From: Trichoplax sp. H2
Taxonomy: Eukaryota > Placozoa > Uniplacotomia > Trichoplacea
Direction of reading: 5' to 3'
NCBI GenBank assembly: GCA_003344405.1
Contig: NOWV01000408.1
Span: 1-23,934, forward strand
DNA: 23,934 bases
Shown piece by piece: positions 20,895 to 23,934 of the stretch (position 1 is its first letter; each line of letters opens with the position of its first letter). The position numbers were made by a program, and so were the translations under genes. The notes beneath the pieces were generated by a model. It had not been told where the DNA came from, did not search any database, and worked only from the letters and a program-made list of their open reading frames with translations.

Positions 20895-21528
20895 ACATCA
20901 CAATTTACAAGGAACAGAAACATCATTACGTAAGGAAAGCTGCAGCAGTCTTGTGTGACATATATGCCAATTTTGCCGGTAAATAACATTCATGACCAAC
21001 GTTATTCCATAAGAGACTATTTCATCAAGAATTTCTGCCCAGTAGTGTTGGAAAACAACATTCATCACCACTGTTATTCTATATCAAGCTATTTATCAGC
21101 AGAATTTTACCAATTTTGAAATTAGTAATACTAAATTGTATCCAGTATGATTAAATTATATTTACCTAACATGTACCAATATTACATTCATACCTTTTAA
21201 TAGTTTGAGAGACGGTCAGGTCTAGAGAGACCACACCAGAAAAACTTATACGAACTTGTTTTGTTTTTGCTAGGCAACGGTTTTCTTAATAACAATAATT
21301 ACTAAATAAAATTCCTTATCACAATAAGATAGTATTTAACACTAAACATTGGAATTATCTAATTGTTAAAATACTGTATCTCGAACTGTACATAAATTAA
21401 ATTGCACCATAAAGCTGTAACGATAGCATGGGGAGAAAATAATAAACACAATTCAATTTCGAGATAAACACTAAAAATGTGTCACCGGGAAGTGAATTGG
21501 CAAATGTCGAATGAAAAATATTACTAGG
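20895..21528. other. AT-rich spacer with a degenerate direct repeat
   Basis: Two related units with a 72-bp period begin with AACATTCAT at 20985 and 21057 and run to about 21123. Blocks such as GTTATTC, CTATTT and AGAATTT recur in order. No gene was seen. Confidence 0.5.
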
Positions 21529-22079
21529 AGTAATATAACTTAGTATTTTGATTGTAGACTGTTAGCCATCTTTAGTATAATGTACGGTAGATATTTATCC
21601 TAAGAGATATTTGGTAGCTATAACTATAGACTGTAGTGGTAGAGACTCTATGCTAGAGTATAGATGACTATATACAGTAAGGTGGTGAGTTACTAATAAG
21701 GCTATAGGTAAAAATAGAACTGTAAATCATATATTAGGATATGGTTAATTCATTGTACTTTGGCTGGTGTGAATAATGTCTACGTAAGTACTGTAGTCGT
21801 ATCCATATTGGATTAATGATGGTCCGCAGCAGAATAGTGTTACTAAGAATAATTTAACTATGTGTAATATAAGGTAAAAGGTTGCCATGCGGATTGTAGC
21901 TGCGAATACTACGGAAAGTATAAAAGCATGCAACTTTAGATTATTCAGTTAGTTCGTTGTAGAAGTCTTTAGCAGTAGTATTCGGCTAGAGTAGAGCTGT
22001 GTGTAGTTAATCTTTGTATAAGATTCAATAAAGCCCTTATTTTTCTAAAATTTGGAATTTCGTGATTGGTATATATCAC
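21529..22079 (+). mobile_element. LTR family A, long form
   Basis: A 551-bp copy of the LTR at 8015-8389 that contains 176 bp missing there (21584-21759); that segment is also present in the copy at 1-219. It has TATAAAA at 21919-21925 and AATAAA at 22027-22032. The 3' portion is almost identical to the 8015 copy, but the first 25 bases are diverged and both ends are damaged (AG for TG; CAC then GG). No matching 5-bp duplication was found, and no primer-binding or polypurine-like sequence flanks it, so it is a solo or rearranged LTR. The 62-codon minus frame at 21745-21933 is an antisense shadow. Confidence 0.85.
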
Positions 22080-23889
22080 GGCCCTAATAAAATATTTTAT
22101 TTCTAATAGTAGTTAAAAACTGATTATTAATTATTTTTATTAAATATTATGGTAGCCAAATTAGATTATGAAATATTTATACAACTAGATTAACGGCTGG
22201 ACTCCCTCTAAAAATGCCACCCATCGAGGTACCTCACATTTCCATTTAGCATATGATACCGTCACTGGAAACTTTGCGAAGTGTACAATAACGAACAACA
22301 TAATGCAACGTAACTCTCACCACTTTTCATCGATCATTATCCTACTCATATACTCTATCAGCCATTTTAAACTTATTACTACGCTATCAGTATATTTTTA
22401 ATAATTAAGATGTTCATATAATTAAATTATTATATAAAGACATTTAAAGTAATAAACAATTTCTTATATAATGTTATCACGATTACGGCCTCTATCTAGC
22501 TTCTATATTTCAAATACCTATTGGCAAAATATTACTATTCAGCCATTATATCATAACAATTTATTTTATCACTAACAACAGTAATTCCTAAAGTAGTGCT
22601 TTATATTTCTTAGGTGTTCAAAATAAAATGTTATCGTAATCTTATTACGGTTTCAGGTTTACCGTAAATAAAATATTGTAGCATAGATAATATCAAAATA
22701 TTTAGATTAAATATTATCATATGATATAAAATTGTGTAGTTAACTTGCTAATGGGTTTCCTTTAGCGACTATGAAAACTCAATTTGTTTAGTAGGTGTAA
22801 AAGCGTAATAATTTACAGTAGATATGATCACACGTATTGGTGTGAGATGTTATATATTAAATCGTACTAAGTTGCTAATTGCAGCAAGAGTAATAAACGT
22901 TCAATATTATTTAACACACATTGGTTTAATATTAATTAATATGAAGTATACTTTATAGAAAATTGGAAAATTATAGAGTTACATAGGTGAAATTTTGAAT
23001 AACAATATAAGGGATTATCTTAATATTTAAAAAGAAGAATAATCTCAGTTGCTTAGTGGAGCACGATCCTATTCAAATGAATAAAATATTTTTTATATAT
23101 CTGCTAAAGCTTCCTGAAAATGTGTACTATTAAGGTCTCATGCTGATTATGTAAAACTAGTGATGCTCAATAGCAGCAGTACATTACAATGAAAGTTTAA
23201 CGCACAGTTAAACCAGAAAGAGTTAATCATATCACAAGCACGATTATTATAACTACATATCTAAGTTACTTTAATGACTGTGATAAAGCTATAAAAAATT
23301 AAATGTCTAGCCGATAAGTATTATTAACTAGTTGAGTTTAGATTAAAATTATATCATGTTTGCCTATTAGGTCTAAATGGGTAAGAATAAATAATAATAT
23401 TCTTAAATAATGGTGAATTAATTATTTAATTATGGTAAACAAGAATATATTTTAAATGCAGTCGTACAGTAATTAAACATGTTGTAATGATCTATCCGGC
23501 TTAACTAGGATGAATGTAAAGAGAAGAAAATGAACTAGTTATGATCTAGTGGACAATATAATCATTAAAGTCTGATTACCTTTGATCTATAGACACTAAT
23601 GGATAAGTTTAATGCGATAGTAATTCCTAAAAGGATAATATAGCTTTCAACAATGACACTAGACGTGACTTTCTAAACGTATGATAGTTGGTAATGACGA
23701 CTGAGCAAAGATTAATATTCAAAAGTAATTGCAATAACCGCTATTTATTAAACCCTTTTTAAATAATAAAATCAAAACTAACATGTTACAGACAAAAATG
23801 GCCTCCAAATGTGCAACTTCTTTAACATAATTTTAAGGCTTAGCTAACAGAATGAAGAGTAGCGATAGAGTACGTTCACAGAGAGTATT
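22080..23889. other. AT-rich intergenic DNA, about 1.8 kb, no gene recognised
   Basis: No open frame of note. Small perfect hairpins occur at 22645-22667 (TTACGGT/ACCGTAA, 9-nt loop) and near 22828-22845 (TCACAC/GTGTGA, 6-nt loop). Neither is followed by a T tract or by CTRR, so neither was called a terminator or a Helitron end. Confidence 0.5.
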
Positions 23890-23934
23890 TGTCACAAACC
23901 AGCTTCGTGACAAGGATAACGTAAAACAAATCTC
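23890..23934. mobile_element. Possible start of another LTR at the window edge
   Basis: TGTCACAAACC resembles the first bases of the family B LTR (TGTCACAACCC). It also forms an inverted repeat TTGTCAC/GTGACAA with an 11-nt loop (23889-23913). Only 45 bases are visible and they differ from family B after the first dozen, so this is tentative. Confidence 0.25.

Overview
The window looks like AT-rich nuclear DNA from a eukaryote, most likely an animal. The evidence is two multi-exon genes on the minus strand with canonical GT-AG introns, both encoding class A (rhodopsin-like) seven-transmembrane receptors, set in long non-coding DNA with solo LTRs and Helitron ends. No rRNA, tRNA, CRISPR array or bacterial-type operon was seen. 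An early-branching animal with an expanded receptor set (for example a placozoan or cnidarian) would fit, but the species is an inference and is not shown by the sequence.

Layout: 1-448 holds an edge of LTR family A (minus orientation), a Helitron 3' end, a 20-N gap and a second short copy of the same LTR edge. Receptor gene 1 is at 2367-3955 (minus, three exons, 357 aa). A long gene-poor stretch follows, interrupted by a solo LTR of family A at 8015-8389 with a perfect 5-bp target duplication. At 8757-9270 a Helitron-containing allele and its empty allele are placed in tandem across a gap. Another gene-poor stretch leads to receptor gene 2 at 13861-15587 (minus, three exons, 350 aa). From 16363 to 18125 a polymorphic LTR insertion of family B is present as its two halves, with the empty allele wedged between them by two gaps. 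An older family B solo LTR lies at 20308-20889, a longer family A LTR at 21529-22079, and a possible further LTR start lies at the right edge.

The two receptors are clear paralogues. Both have introns of phase 0 at the same two positions (in the second extracellular loop just after its cysteine, and at the start of TM6). Exon 2 is 201 bp in both, and intron 2 is 180 or 181 bp. They keep the class A anchors (N in TM1, D in TM2, the TM3 and second-loop cysteines, E-R at the end of TM3, P in TM5 and TM6, NPxxY in TM7). Their TM6 switch is unusual, S-Y-[FI]-P rather than CWxP. The last exon of gene 1 has no internal start codon in a useful place and was found by translating the minus strand and comparing it with gene 2.

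The most distinctive result is structural. Three of the four 20-N gaps clearly sit at insertion polymorphisms where two haplotypes were laid end to end, and this reveals empty and filled sites for a Helitron and for an LTR. No new multi-gene system was found.
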